Positions 18,210 to 26,763 of a stretch of DNA of 64,000 bases are shown one piece after another. Location of the stretch: assembly GCA_963728965.1 (NCBI GenBank), contig CAVSMH010000006.1, forward strand, positions 372,001 to 436,000, in the 5' to 3' direction. The position numbers were made by a program, and so were the translations under genes. Positions within the stretch are counted from its first letter, which is position 1. Every line of letters starts with the position of its first letter. Source of the stretch: DASQZT01 sp963728965 (lineage in GTDB: Bacteria > Acidobacteriota > Terriglobia > Bryobacterales > Bryobacteraceae). The notes under the pieces are model-generated. The model worked only from the letters and a program-made list of their open reading frames with translations, did not search any database and was not told where the DNA came from.

Positions 18210-19058
18210 ATGAAGTCGCTTTCCGTTCTCATCCTGGCGGCGCTATGGCTCGCCGCCCAGAATCCCCCGGCCGCGCCGCCGAAGAGGGGCGCGAATACGC
18301 CGCCGCCGGAGGCCGGCGATGACGTCCGAGGCTATAACGACACTCCGCAGTTGCCCGACCAGAAATGGAAGGTCCACGATATGGAGCGGCCGCGGCCGGC
18401 GAAGGTCACGCCCGGTCCGTATGTGAACGAGGCGCCGCCTTCGGACGCCATCGTGCTCTTCGATGGCAAGGATCTTTCCCATTGGGTGCAGCAGGCGCGC
18501 GGCGGCGTGCAGCAGGACCCCAAATGGAAAGTGGAGAACGGGTATATCGAAATCGTGCCGCGCACCGGACGCCTGGTGACCAAAGAGAAATTCGGCGATT
18601 GCCAGCTCCACGTCGAATGGTCAATCCCCACCAGCTCGGTGGGGAACGGCCAGGGCATCGGCAATAGCGGTGTGGAACTGATGACCCGGTATGAGATCCA
18701 GGTGCTGGAGTCGAATTCCCACCAGACGTATGCGGATGGCGGCGCCGGCGCGGTGTACGGCGTCTGGCCGCCGCTGGTGAATCCTTCCCGTCCCATGGGC
18801 GAGTGGAACGTGTACGACATCTTTTTCGAAGCGCCGCATTTTGAGGGCGACAAAGTGGTGAAGCCGGCTTACATCACCGTGGTCTTCAACGGCGTGCTGG
18901 TGCAGGACCATAAAGATTACCTGGGGACCACCATCTGGCGGCGCGTGGGGACGTACTCTCCGCATCCCGCCGAGATGCCGCTGAGTTTGCAGGACCACTC
19001 GCAGCCGGTGCGGTTTCGCAACATCTGGATTCGCAGGCTGAATTCGCCGGCCGGGTAG
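18210..19058 (+). CDS. Secreted DUF1080 (3-keto-disaccharide hydrolase-like) protein
   Basis: A 282-residue exported protein: a signal peptide of about 16 residues, a Pro/Gly-rich low-complexity linker to about residue 75, then one DUF1080 domain (IVLFDGKDLSHW; YEIQVLESN; IWRRVGTYSPHP; PVRFRNIWIRR at the end). DUF1080 has a concanavalin/LamG-like fold, and members act on 3-keto-glycosides. Such proteins are abundant in Planctomycetes and Solibacter-type Acidobacteria. It probably hydrolyses an oxidised glycan or glycoside outside the cytoplasm. It faces away from the acyl-CoA dehydrogenase gene and converges on the next gene across a strong hairpin. Confidence 0.88.
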   Translation: MKSLSVLILAALWLAAQNPPAAPPKRGANTPPPEAGDDVRGYNDTPQLPDQKWKVHDMERPRPAKVTPGPYVNEAPPSDAIVLFDGKDLSHWVQQARGGVQQDPKWKVENGYIEIVPRTGRLVTKEKFGDCQLHVEWSIPTSSVGNGQGIGNSGVELMTRYEIQVLESNSHQTYADGGAGAVYGVWPPLVNPSRPMGEWNVYDIFFEAPHFEGDKVVKPAYITVVFNGVLVQDHKDYLGTTIWRRVGTYSPHPAEMPLSLQDHSQPVRFRNIWIRRLNSPAG

Positions 19059-19078
19059 AGCGGGATCCGTGCTCCGCC

Positions 19079-19112
19079 GCGGTCCGCAGCGCCCGCAGGC
19101 GCCACGGACCGC
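19079..19112. terminator. GC-rich hairpin between convergent genes
   Basis: An 8-base-pair stem (GCGGTCCG / CGGACCGC), a CA/CA internal mismatch, then a second 5-base-pair stem (GCGCC / GGCGC) closed by loop CGCA. It sits 20 bases after the DUF1080 stop and 17 bases before the end of the convergent gene, so it can fold in both transcripts. No T-run follows on either side; it would be a factor-assisted or stability hairpin rather than a textbook intrinsic terminator. Confidence 0.55.
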
Positions 19113-19129
19113 ACGGACGGGCCGGGCGC

Positions 19130-20977
19130 TTAGTTGTCGTCGTTTCGGTTGTCCCAGGGTTTGAGCCGGGTGACGAAGGTGCCCCAGTTGGCAAACAGTG
19201 TTCGTGGGCGCGGTCCGATGTATTCGTGGGCCAGCCAGATGGAGCCGTCCTCATCGATCGCGGCCGCGCCGTAATCGCCCCAGCGCGCCTCGCAAAGCAG
19301 GTTGCCATTGCCGAGGTCCTCGCAGGGCGGCGGCGCCGACGAGGCGTGGGGGTATCCCGAGAACCCGTCCTCGGAGTTGACACCGGCGCCGGCGATGTGA
19401 ATCCTGGCGGCTCGTGCACTGGGTCCCAGCGTCACGTAGCCCGTGCTCGGAAAAAGGTACGGGCTCGAAATCGAGAAGCCGATCGCCACGTCGCCCGACT
19501 CGTTCACGCCCACGGCCGGAAAAAAGAGGCTGCCATTCGCCACGGCCACATAGCCCTGGCGCTGCACGTCGGCTTGCAGCGTGCCGATGCCGGCGTTCAC
19601 GTCCACCGAGAACCAGGCGATGCCGGCCTTCAAATCGGTCTCGCCCGGCGAACCGAGCCCGGTGGTGACGGCACTCCACAGGTTCCCGTTCGCAAAAGTA
19701 ACGTCCTGCATGCGGTGCTCGTTGGTGGCGAGGATTTCGAAGACGTTGGGGTCCACCAGCGATCCCAGCGGAAGCGTGCCGCGCTTTTGGAATGCGTCGG
19801 GAGGCACACCGTACACCTCGCTGCCGATCACTCGTTTCAGCAGCCGGAAGCGGGTCTGCGGACCCGGCGGGAAATTGAGCAGCGTGGTATTCTGCATGGC
19901 CCACGCGACGATCTTGTTCTCCACGACCGAGGTGATATCGAAGATGCTCAGGAAATATTCGGTGCCAAAGTGCGCGAACTCCTGCCCGCGCGTATTGACG
20001 GCGGGGTGCACCGAAAAATCCAGGCTTCCGTCGGCGTTGAACCCGGGCGACAGAGCGAACCGCACCACAAACGGAGGCGCATTGCCGGCGGCCAGATAGT
20101 ACTTGGACATGGCGTAGAGCTGGTTACCGGCGAATCCGCTGCCCACCAGGGAAAAGGCGTTGGTGGAAATGTAGAGCCCGTTGGCGTCGAAACCGATGAG
20201 CGGCTGATCGCCGAAACACGGGCAGCCGGCGCCGTGATTGGTGGTGCGCAGCCGGAACAGGTTCCAGGCCTTCGAGGGATCGTTCGACTTGCTGACCGCG
20301 ATCATCACGCTCGTATCGGCCAGCAGGTTCCCGGTGGCGGGATCGACGGAGATCTGGAGAATGGTCAGGAAGAAGCGGTTGACGGTGGCATCGTAGAAAC
20401 AGCGCGGATCCGACAGGAAATCCCCGAAAACGGGCGTCGGCGTACGGACCACCCCGGGACGAAGGCCGAAGAACTGGTTGAGGGCAGTGGGGCCGGAAAC
20501 CAGCGCGCCATTATCGCGGCGGTACACCGCGAGCGCCGTATTGACGGTTTCCAGAATGAAGCCGTTGCCGATACACAAACCCTGATCCGGCGGCTCGGTG
20601 CTGAACTGCGAATTGGCGTACGGGCCCGTGCCGGCCAGTCGCTGATCGGCGTGATTCAAGGCGTCGAAGCCGAAGAAGTTGGCGTTCGGCCCGGCGATGG
20701 GGCTGTTGGCGACTTTCGGAAAAGCGAGCGCCCTGGTCGCCGCACCGGCAACGCGCGGCATGGCGGTGAGCGCGTCGAGGTCGATGGCGCGCATTTCAAG
20801 CTTGCGGTCGCCGGTGGCGGGCGCGGTTCCGCCGCTGGTCAATGTGCCGACCCCGGCCGGTTCCAGTTGCACCAACTGTTGATTGACGGCAACTTCCTGG
20901 CCGGCGGCGGCGGCGCACAGCGCGCCGATGGCGGCGGTAAACAGAAGGCCGTTTTGGCAACTCCGTAGACGTACCAT
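19130..20977 (-). CDS. Secreted protein of unknown function, probable beta-propeller
   Basis: A 615-residue exported protein with a signal peptide (about 1-26, ending AAAGQ). The body has repeating beta-rich segments with recurrent phrases such as GNGFILETVNTALAVY, DPRCFYDATVNRFF, ISTNAFSL and MSKYYLAAG. These resemble sialidase- or LVIVD-type propeller proteins that lack a defined catalytic motif. Five conserved-looking Cys may form disulfides (CIG, DPRC, GCPCFG). A strong AGGAGGGG ribosome site precedes the ATG. I do not recognise the family by name. The neighbours are secreted glycan-active proteins, so an extracellular role is likely. Confidence 0.7.
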   Translation of the reverse strand: MVRLRSCQNGLLFTAAIGALCAAAAGQEVAVNQQLVQLEPAGVGTLTSGGTAPATGDRKLEMRAIDLDALTAMPRVAGAATRALAFPKVANSPIAGPNANFFGFDALNHADQRLAGTGPYANSQFSTEPPDQGLCIGNGFILETVNTALAVYRRDNGALVSGPTALNQFFGLRPGVVRTPTPVFGDFLSDPRCFYDATVNRFFLTILQISVDPATGNLLADTSVMIAVSKSNDPSKAWNLFRLRTTNHGAGCPCFGDQPLIGFDANGLYISTNAFSLVGSGFAGNQLYAMSKYYLAAGNAPPFVVRFALSPGFNADGSLDFSVHPAVNTRGQEFAHFGTEYFLSIFDITSVVENKIVAWAMQNTTLLNFPPGPQTRFRLLKRVIGSEVYGVPPDAFQKRGTLPLGSLVDPNVFEILATNEHRMQDVTFANGNLWSAVTTGLGSPGETDLKAGIAWFSVDVNAGIGTLQADVQRQGYVAVANGSLFFPAVGVNESGDVAIGFSISSPYLFPSTGYVTLGPSARAARIHIAGAGVNSEDGFSGYPHASSAPPPCEDLGNGNLLCEARWGDYGAAAIDEDGSIWLAHEYIGPRPRTLFANWGTFVTRLKPWDNRNDDN

Positions 20978-21257
20978 TTCTCAATCCCCTCCTGTCGGGT
21001 GGTCGTGCGCCCAGCCCCGGGGACGGCTCGCGCGTTCCCCGTGGCGTCTTTCTGTTTCGCGATGCCGGCTAAAATCGGGTCATCCGGGACCGGGAGTTTC
21101 AGACCGAGGCCATACATTATTTCCTCGTTCGGGCGGGAAAGCAAGAACGGAATTGCCTTACGCCGGCCGGGCGCCGGAAACTGTGAGCGACCAAACACCG
21201 CGGGTGGAGTTCTACCACGGGCGGCGGCGGGGAATGCAAGCGGAGTAGAATCAGGGC

Positions 21258-23285
21258 TTGAAACGCCGCAACCTGATCGTGGCGGCACTCGCCGTTCTGG
21301 CGGGCGCGCCGCTCGAGGCCGCGCTGCCCTCGCACCCCCGCCTGCTGTTCAACGGCGCGGGCATCGAACAACTCCAACGGCGCATCCGCGAGCCGCGGTG
21401 GGCGGGGCAATGGAACTCCTTCCAGGCATCGTACGACGCCGGCATGGATGCCACGATCGAGTTGCCGCCGCGGGGCAGCAACTGGTTTCACTGGTACGTC
21501 TGCCCGCGCCACGGGGTCCGCCTGACTACCGGCAAGCGCATCGGCGACTGGCAGTGGGAGCACATCTGCCCCACCGATCAGGAGGTGTTCCACGGCGACC
21601 GGTCAAAGCCCGAGCGCGATTTCGACGGCTGCGCGCTGGCCGGCATCCACGAGCGGTACGCGCGCGCCATCCGCGACGGCGGTCTGCTCTATCGCGTGAC
21701 CGGCGAACGCCGCTATGCGGTGCGCGCCCGCGCGATCCTGCTGGCCTACGCGGCACGTTACCGCGACTATCCCCTGCACAACATCAACGCGCAGCCGCGC
21801 ATCGGCGGTGGCCGGGTAGGGCCGCAGACGCTCGATGAAGCCGTGTGGCTGATTCCCGTGGCACAGGGTGCCGACCTCATCTGGGACACGCTTTCCGAAG
21901 CCGACCGTGCGGCGGTGACAGAAGGTCTCTTCCTGCCCGCTGCTCGCGACGTGATCCTGCCGCACCAATTGGGCATCCACAACATTCAATGCTGGAAGAA
22001 CAGTGCCGTGGGCCTGACCGGTTTTCTGCTGGGGGACGAAGCGCTGATCGCGGCGGCCATCGACGACCCGGAACGGGGATATCGCGCGCAGATGGCCAAA
22101 GGAGTACAGAACGACGGAGTCTGGTTTGAAGGCGCATGGGGTTACCACTTCTACACGCTCAACGCGTTGTGGCCGCTCACCGAAGCCGCGCGCAATTCCG
22201 GCATCGACCTCTACGGCGAACCCCTGCGTAAGATGTTTGAGGCGCCCATCCGGCTGGCCATGCCCAATCTCATGCTGCCGGCATTCAACGACAGCAGCGA
22301 AACCCCGGTGCGCAACAGCCTGTATGAACTGGCATACGCCCGTTACCGCGATCCGCTGTACCTGGTAGCGCTTTCCGGGGCCAACCGGGGCAACGACTAC
22401 GCCCTGTGGTTCGGCGTGGACACGATTCCGTCCGAGCCCGCGGCGCCCCTGGGTAGCCGCAACGCCGCCGATTCCGGTTATGCCATTCTCGAGCGGGGTG
22501 GCGGCCCGCAGGCCACGTGGCTGTGTCTGAAATACGGCCCGCACGGCGGCGGCCACGGTCATCCGGACAAGAACAACATTATCCTGTATGGTCGCGGGCG
22601 CGTCCTGTTGCCCGATCCCGGAACGCGGCCGTACGGCTCGCCGTTGCACCGCGAATGGGACCGCGTCACGCTCGCGCACAATACCCTGGTGGTGGACGAG
22701 GCGTCGCAGGCGCCTGCCACCGGGAAGATGCTCAGTTTCGGCAACGACTACGCGATGACCGACGCCGGTGCGATCTATCCGGGAGTGCGCTTTATTCGTA
22801 CGGCCGCACTGCTCTCCGCGCGCCTGGCGGTTTTCGTGGACCAGGTGACGGCCGATCGTCCCCACACCTTCGACCTGGCTACGCACCTCGCCGGGAGGTG
22901 GAAAAACACGCCCGCGGGCGAGAAGGCTTCGCTGCCCGGGAAAGAGGGATACCAGCACCTGCGGGATGCCACCGTGCGCCGCGGGGAGGGCATCACGCTC
23001 GAATCGGACGCGGGCGCCATCATCCTGGCGGCGAACGAGCCCACCGAAGTGATCACCGCCACCGGAGTCGGCCGCAGCACCGAGGATCGCGTGCCGGTGT
23101 GCCTCTTCCGCCGCAAGGGGCAACGAGCCACGTTCCTGTGGGCTGTCTCGCTCGATGGTTCCCCAGTCCAGCTCGGCTGGACCGCGTCCGAGGGCGGCGG
23201 CACCGTCCGCGTGGATGCGCGGGGCGCCGAGTGGGACCTCGCGGTGGACACCAGAAACGCAACTGTGCGCGTGACTTCGCGGTGA
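21258..23285 (+). CDS. Heparinase II/III-family polysaccharide lyase
   Basis: A 675-residue exported enzyme. A short signal peptide (ending LEAALP) precedes an alpha/alpha toroid domain (about 30-390; motifs LLFNGAGIEQLQRR, GIHNIQCWKNS, WFEGAWGYHFYTL with the Tyr/His expected of these lyases). A C-terminal Heparinase_II_III beta domain follows (about 400-640; GHGHPDKNNIILYGRGR, then HNTLVVDEASQAP). The family beta-eliminates uronic acid-containing polysaccharides such as heparin-like glycans or alginate; the actual substrate is unknown. The start is TTG at 21258 with GGAG twelve bases upstream; no better in-frame start precedes the signal sequence. The 280-base spacer to the divergent gene 19130-20977 should contain both promoters. 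Confidence 0.88.
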   Translation: MKRRNLIVAALAVLAGAPLEAALPSHPRLLFNGAGIEQLQRRIREPRWAGQWNSFQASYDAGMDATIELPPRGSNWFHWYVCPRHGVRLTTGKRIGDWQWEHICPTDQEVFHGDRSKPERDFDGCALAGIHERYARAIRDGGLLYRVTGERRYAVRARAILLAYAARYRDYPLHNINAQPRIGGGRVGPQTLDEAVWLIPVAQGADLIWDTLSEADRAAVTEGLFLPAARDVILPHQLGIHNIQCWKNSAVGLTGFLLGDEALIAAAIDDPERGYRAQMAKGVQNDGVWFEGAWGYHFYTLNALWPLTEAARNSGIDLYGEPLRKMFEAPIRLAMPNLMLPAFNDSSETPVRNSLYELAYARYRDPLYLVALSGANRGNDYALWFGVDTIPSEPAAPLGSRNAADSGYAILERGGGPQATWLCLKYGPHGGGHGHPDKNNIILYGRGRVLLPDPGTRPYGSPLHREWDRVTLAHNTLVVDEASQAPATGKMLSFGNDYAMTDAGAIYPGVRFIRTAALLSARLAVFVDQVTADRPHTFDLATHLAGRWKNTPAGEKASLPGKEGYQHLRDATVRRGEGITLESDAGAIILAANEPTEVITATGVGRSTEDRVPVCLFRRKGQRATFLWAVSLDGSPVQLGWTASEGGGTVRVDARGAEWDLAVDTRNATVRVTSR

Positions 23286-23364
23286 AACCGGCGTGCGATA
23301 CCACCGATAGAAATTTTGGATTGGACTGGCCCCAAAACGGCCGCCTAGACTGGATAGCACGGGC

Positions 23365-24438
23365 ATGCCGGAATCCCAGACCAATACTCACGTCGCGTTA
23401 CTGCACCAGATCAGCAACATCGTCAGCTCCAATCTCGCGCTGGAGAGAATGCTACAGGAGTTAATCGCGCTGGCGGTGGAAGTCACGGATTGCGATGCAT
23501 GCCTGGTTTATCTGGTAGACCATGCCTCGGGCGAGATCGTGCTGCGCGCTTCCCAGTTGCCGCACGATTCCGAGATCGGCAGCATTCGGATGCACATGGG
23601 GGAAGGGATCACGGGCTGGGTGGCGCAGCACAAATCGGTGGTGGCGCTGGGGTCCAAAGCCGCTGCGGATGCGCGCTTCAAGCCGTTCCAGGCCCTGCCC
23701 GAGGACACGTACGAGGCGTTCCTTTCCGTGCCGTTGATCAACAACGGCGGCCTGATCGGCGTCATCAACATCCACCACCGGCAGCCGCATCCCCACTCCG
23801 CCGAGGAAGTGGCGCTGGTCAGCTTCATCGGTGAGCAGATGGGCGGCGCCATCGCCAAATCGGGCTTAGCGGTGCGCGCGGCCGTGGCGGCACGGCGCCT
23901 GGAAGCGCTCGCGGGACTGGCGAAGACGATTTCGGAAATCAACTACCTGGACCGCATCCTGCACACCATTTCGGAGATGCTGGCGGAGAGCTTCGATGCG
24001 CCGGTCTGTTCCATCTCGCTGGCGGGGCAGGAGTACCGATACCCGGAATCGGCTCCGCGCGCGGGGCTGGTCACGCAGCTCTCGGTCCCGCTCACGGCCC
24101 GCGACGCGTTGCTCGGCAAGATCGACATCTACACCCGCGAAAAGCGTCCGTTCACCGAGGACGAGATCGGCTTCGTCAAGGTGGTGGCGGGGCAGGCGGC
24201 AATCGCCGTGGAGAATGCGCGGCTCGCCTCCGAGACCCTGGAGATGAAGAAGACGCTGGAGGTGCGCAAACTGGTGGAACGCGCCAAAGGGATTCTCCAG
24301 TACAAACACCAGCTCACCGAGGCCGAAGCATACCTGCGTCTGCGCAATGAAAGCCGGCGGCTGCGCCGTCCCATGCGCGAACTGGCCGAAGCGGTGATCC
24401 TCGCCGACGACCTGGAAAAGCAGAGCAAGGGCGCGTAG
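23365..24438 (+). CDS. GAF-GAF-ANTAR signalling / antitermination regulator
   Basis: A 357-residue soluble protein. GAF domain 1 (about 20-165; MGEGITGWVAQ, FLSVPLINNGGLIGVINI) and a shorter GAF-like domain 2 (about 185-295; SVPLTARDALLGKIDIY, VAGQAAIAVENAR) are followed by an ANTAR domain (about 300-352; LVERAKGILQYKHQLTEAEA). ANTAR domains bind paired stem-loops in nascent RNA and prevent termination, so this protein likely links a small-molecule or redox cue to antitermination. Family N-termini vary. No obvious two-hexanucleotide-loop RNA target was noticed just downstream. A weak TTGGAC/TAGACT promoter is possible upstream. Confidence 0.88.
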   Translation: MPESQTNTHVALLHQISNIVSSNLALERMLQELIALAVEVTDCDACLVYLVDHASGEIVLRASQLPHDSEIGSIRMHMGEGITGWVAQHKSVVALGSKAAADARFKPFQALPEDTYEAFLSVPLINNGGLIGVINIHHRQPHPHSAEEVALVSFIGEQMGGAIAKSGLAVRAAVAARRLEALAGLAKTISEINYLDRILHTISEMLAESFDAPVCSISLAGQEYRYPESAPRAGLVTQLSVPLTARDALLGKIDIYTREKRPFTEDEIGFVKVVAGQAAIAVENARLASETLEMKKTLEVRKLVERAKGILQYKHQLTEAEAYLRLRNESRRLRRPMRELAEAVILADDLEKQSKGA

Positions 24439-24483
24439 ATTCCCCCGCCGGCATGGCGGCTTCGCGCGTGAGAAAATACAGGT

Positions 24484-25617
24484 ATGCGGTGTACCCTTCT
24501 GGCTGCCTTTTTTGCGGTCTGCCTGGCGGCCACGGCCCAGAGTCTCTCCATCGAAAAGCTGGTCGCTTTCATTCAATCGTCCGAGAAGCTCATCTCCGAA
24601 GGGAAGATGACCGATCGGGAACTGGCCAACTTTCTGGGGCGGGTCAAGCTGACCGAACGGCTGGACGACCGGACCATCGAAGATCTGCAGGGCTCGGGCG
24701 AACTCGGTCCGAAGACCCTCCAGGCACTGCAGGCGCTGCGGGACCGCACCCAGGAACTGGCGGCAGCGCGGCCGCTGGTCGCCGAGCCGAAACCGATGCC
24801 GCCTCCCCCACCGAGCTCGATCGAGCAGGCGGCCATCATCGATGAGGTCCGGCGCTACGCTCTGGACTACAGCAAGAACCTGCCCGATTTCATCTGCACC
24901 CAGGTAACCCGCCGCTTTGCCGCGCCCTCGCCCGGAACCAAATACGGCGGCAGCATCGACAGCGAACCGCGATGGCAGGCGCTCGATGTGCTTCAGATCC
25001 GCCTGAGTTATTTCGAGCAGAAGGAAGAATACAAGCTGATCCTGGTGAACAACACCATGACCAACCAGGATTACAAGACGCTCGGCGGAGCCACGTCCAC
25101 GGGCGATTTCGGCAGCATGATGCGCCAGGTTTTCGAACCGGCCACGGCGGCGCGATTCGACTGGGACCACTGGGCCACGCTGCGCGGCCGGCGCACCCTG
25201 GCGTTCGCCTACCACGTGTCGCAGGCCCATTCGCAGTGGCACATCACCTACGACCGGCGCATGGACATCGTGCCGGCGTACCACGGCCTGGTGTACGTGG
25301 ATAAGGAAACCCACGAGATCACGCGCATCACCCTGGAGGCCGAGGCCATCCCTCCCTCGTTCCCGGTCCGCAGGGCGGATACGATCCTCGACTACGACTA
25401 CCAGGACATCTCGGGCCACACGTTCCTGCTGCCGCTCAAAGCCCAGACCATCATGGCCGCGGACGATTACGTCACCCGGAACGACGAGGAGTTTCGCCTG
25501 TACCGGAAGTACTCGACTTCGTCGGATATCAAATTCGACACGGAGACCGAAGTCCCGCCGCTGCCTGAGGACAAGACCAAAGAGACGAAGGAACCTCCCA
25601 GGACGAACAAGAAGTAG
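24484..25617 (+). CDS. Secreted protein of a probably Acidobacteria-specific family
   Basis: A 377-residue exported protein with a signal peptide (about 1-18, ending ATAQ), a helical N-terminal region, a Pro-rich hinge near residue 100, and a beta-rich C-terminal domain. The phrase LPDFICTQVTRRF is one I associate from memory with many secreted proteins of Solibacter-like Acidobacteria. The later part (YVDKETHEITRITLEAEAI, LDYDYQDISGHTFLLP) resembles outer-membrane lipoprotein-sorting/LolA-like or MucB-like folds, but this is a weak impression. The C-terminal tail is Lys/Glu/Thr-rich and likely disordered. The gene begins 45 bases after the ANTAR regulator, so the two may be cotranscribed. 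Function unknown. Confidence 0.72.
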   Translation: MRCTLLAAFFAVCLAATAQSLSIEKLVAFIQSSEKLISEGKMTDRELANFLGRVKLTERLDDRTIEDLQGSGELGPKTLQALQALRDRTQELAAARPLVAEPKPMPPPPPSSIEQAAIIDEVRRYALDYSKNLPDFICTQVTRRFAAPSPGTKYGGSIDSEPRWQALDVLQIRLSYFEQKEEYKLILVNNTMTNQDYKTLGGATSTGDFGSMMRQVFEPATAARFDWDHWATLRGRRTLAFAYHVSQAHSQWHITYDRRMDIVPAYHGLVYVDKETHEITRITLEAEAIPPSFPVRRADTILDYDYQDISGHTFLLPLKAQTIMAADDYVTRNDEEFRLYRKYSTSSDIKFDTETEVPPLPEDKTKETKEPPRTNKK

Positions 25618-25657
25618 CGTCGCCGACGAGGCCGCCAGGATGAGCGGCTGGGGGGGT

Positions 25658-26671
25658 TCAAGGGGCGGGCTTGTAGGCTTTCTCGTACTGGTTGCGTGAA
25701 TTAAGCACGGTGAAGCCGCCGTCTTTGTCCACGGTTAGTTTGATCCACTTGCCTTGGCAGATCTCCTCCAGGTTGGCGATGAAGGTGTCGGGCGAGTTGT
25801 GATCTTTGCCGCCCGCCACGGAGAAATGCAGTTGCCAGAAATCCTCCAGGCCAGGAGAATCGTGCACGGTCTGCCAGGCTTCGACGGTCCCGCCCTTGCG
25901 CGCGCCGTTGTTCATGATCGCCACGCGGGGATGGATGGCATGCACCAGTTGCGGCGAGCCGGACATGTTCATGCCGTGATGCGAAACCAGGTAAACATCC
26001 ACCGTGCCGATGCGGTTATTGGGGCAGACGAGATCGAATTCCTTGTTCCAGGTGAGGTCTCCCAAATCCAGCATGCGGAACTTGCCCCAGGAGATGAGGG
26101 TGCCCACGGATTGGGCGTTCTCGGTCTTGTCCTCGGCGCGCCGCACGAAGCTGGAGCACTCCGGGTTGGGAGCGCCGGCGCCGGGCAACGGCGAAGCGAT
26201 CGCGGCTCCGCCCGCGGCGACCACCTTCACATCGATGCCCTTGATCGGAATGGTGTCGCCGGGCTTCACTTCAATGTGTTTGCCCTTGCTTCGATAGTCG
26301 CTATACGCGTTGAAGAGGATTTCGGCGGGCTTGCCGGTCTCGACGCTGGGGCCGTGATCGACGAAGTTGACGATGGGCAGCTTCTCGGCGAGTTGAGGCA
26401 CGCCGCCGACGTGATCGGCATGGTAGTGGGTGATGACGAGGTAGTCGATCTTCTTGACGCCGGCGGACTTGCAGGCGGCGGCAATCCGTTCGGCGTCGCG
26501 GTGGTTGTGGCCGCCCCAGCCGGTGTCGATCAGCATGGATTCACCCGTGGGGGACACCACCAGGGTGGATTGGCCCCCTTCGACATCGATGGCGTAGACC
26601 TCCAGGTTTTTGGCGGCAGGCAAGACCGAGGCCATACCCAGAAACAGAATGCCCGACAGCAGAACTCTCAT
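25658..26671 (-). CDS. Exported metallo-beta-lactamase-fold hydrolase (ComEC/Rec2-like domain)
   Basis: A 337-residue protein with a signal peptide (about 1-20) and a metallo-beta-lactamase fold: strand LEVYAIDVEGGQSTLVV, LIDTGWGG, the metal motif THYHADH at 81-87, a later Asp in MLDLGDLTW, and SHHGM near residue 230. This layout matches the stand-alone relatives of the ComEC beta-lactamase-like domain. Metal ligands appear complete, so it is probably an active hydrolase, perhaps a phosphodiesterase or nuclease, acting in the periplasm. The tail has no extra domain. It lies divergently from the Ser/Thr kinase; a TAGGAT box 8 bases before the ATG suggests an almost leaderless transcript. Confidence 0.85.
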   Translation of the reverse strand: MRVLLSGILFLGMASVLPAAKNLEVYAIDVEGGQSTLVVSPTGESMLIDTGWGGHNHRDAERIAAACKSAGVKKIDYLVITHYHADHVGGVPQLAEKLPIVNFVDHGPSVETGKPAEILFNAYSDYRSKGKHIEVKPGDTIPIKGIDVKVVAAGGAAIASPLPGAGAPNPECSSFVRRAEDKTENAQSVGTLISWGKFRMLDLGDLTWNKEFDLVCPNNRIGTVDVYLVSHHGMNMSGSPQLVHAIHPRVAIMNNGARKGGTVEAWQTVHDSPGLEDFWQLHFSVAGGKDHNSPDTFIANLEEICQGKWIKLTVDKDGGFTVLNSRNQYEKAYKPAP

Positions 26672-26747
26672 TGCCAGTCATCCTATCATGGGCCCGGGCG
26701 GCCGGCGATTTTTGTCGTTTCGCGGAACCGGGCTGAGCGGGCGTTGA

Positions 26748-26753
26748 TATAAT
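26748..26753 (+). promoter_or_regulatory. Extended -10 promoter of the Ser/Thr kinase gene
   Basis: TATAAT preceded by TGA (TGnTATAAT, an extended -10) ends 10 bases before the ATG at 26764. With the usual -10 to +1 spacing, transcription would start about 3-4 bases before the ATG. This places an in-frame GTG at 26755 inside the promoter and supports the ATG start. No good -35 is visible, as expected for an extended -10 promoter. Confidence 0.6.
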
Positions 26754-26763
26754 CGTGACACGA

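Noticed and set aside
21060..21257. A minus-strand short ORF beginning near 21112 that runs into the gene at 19130-20977.
   Set aside because: The ATG at 20977 has a strong ribosome site and a clean signal peptide; the upstream frame differs in phase and has no recognisable content.
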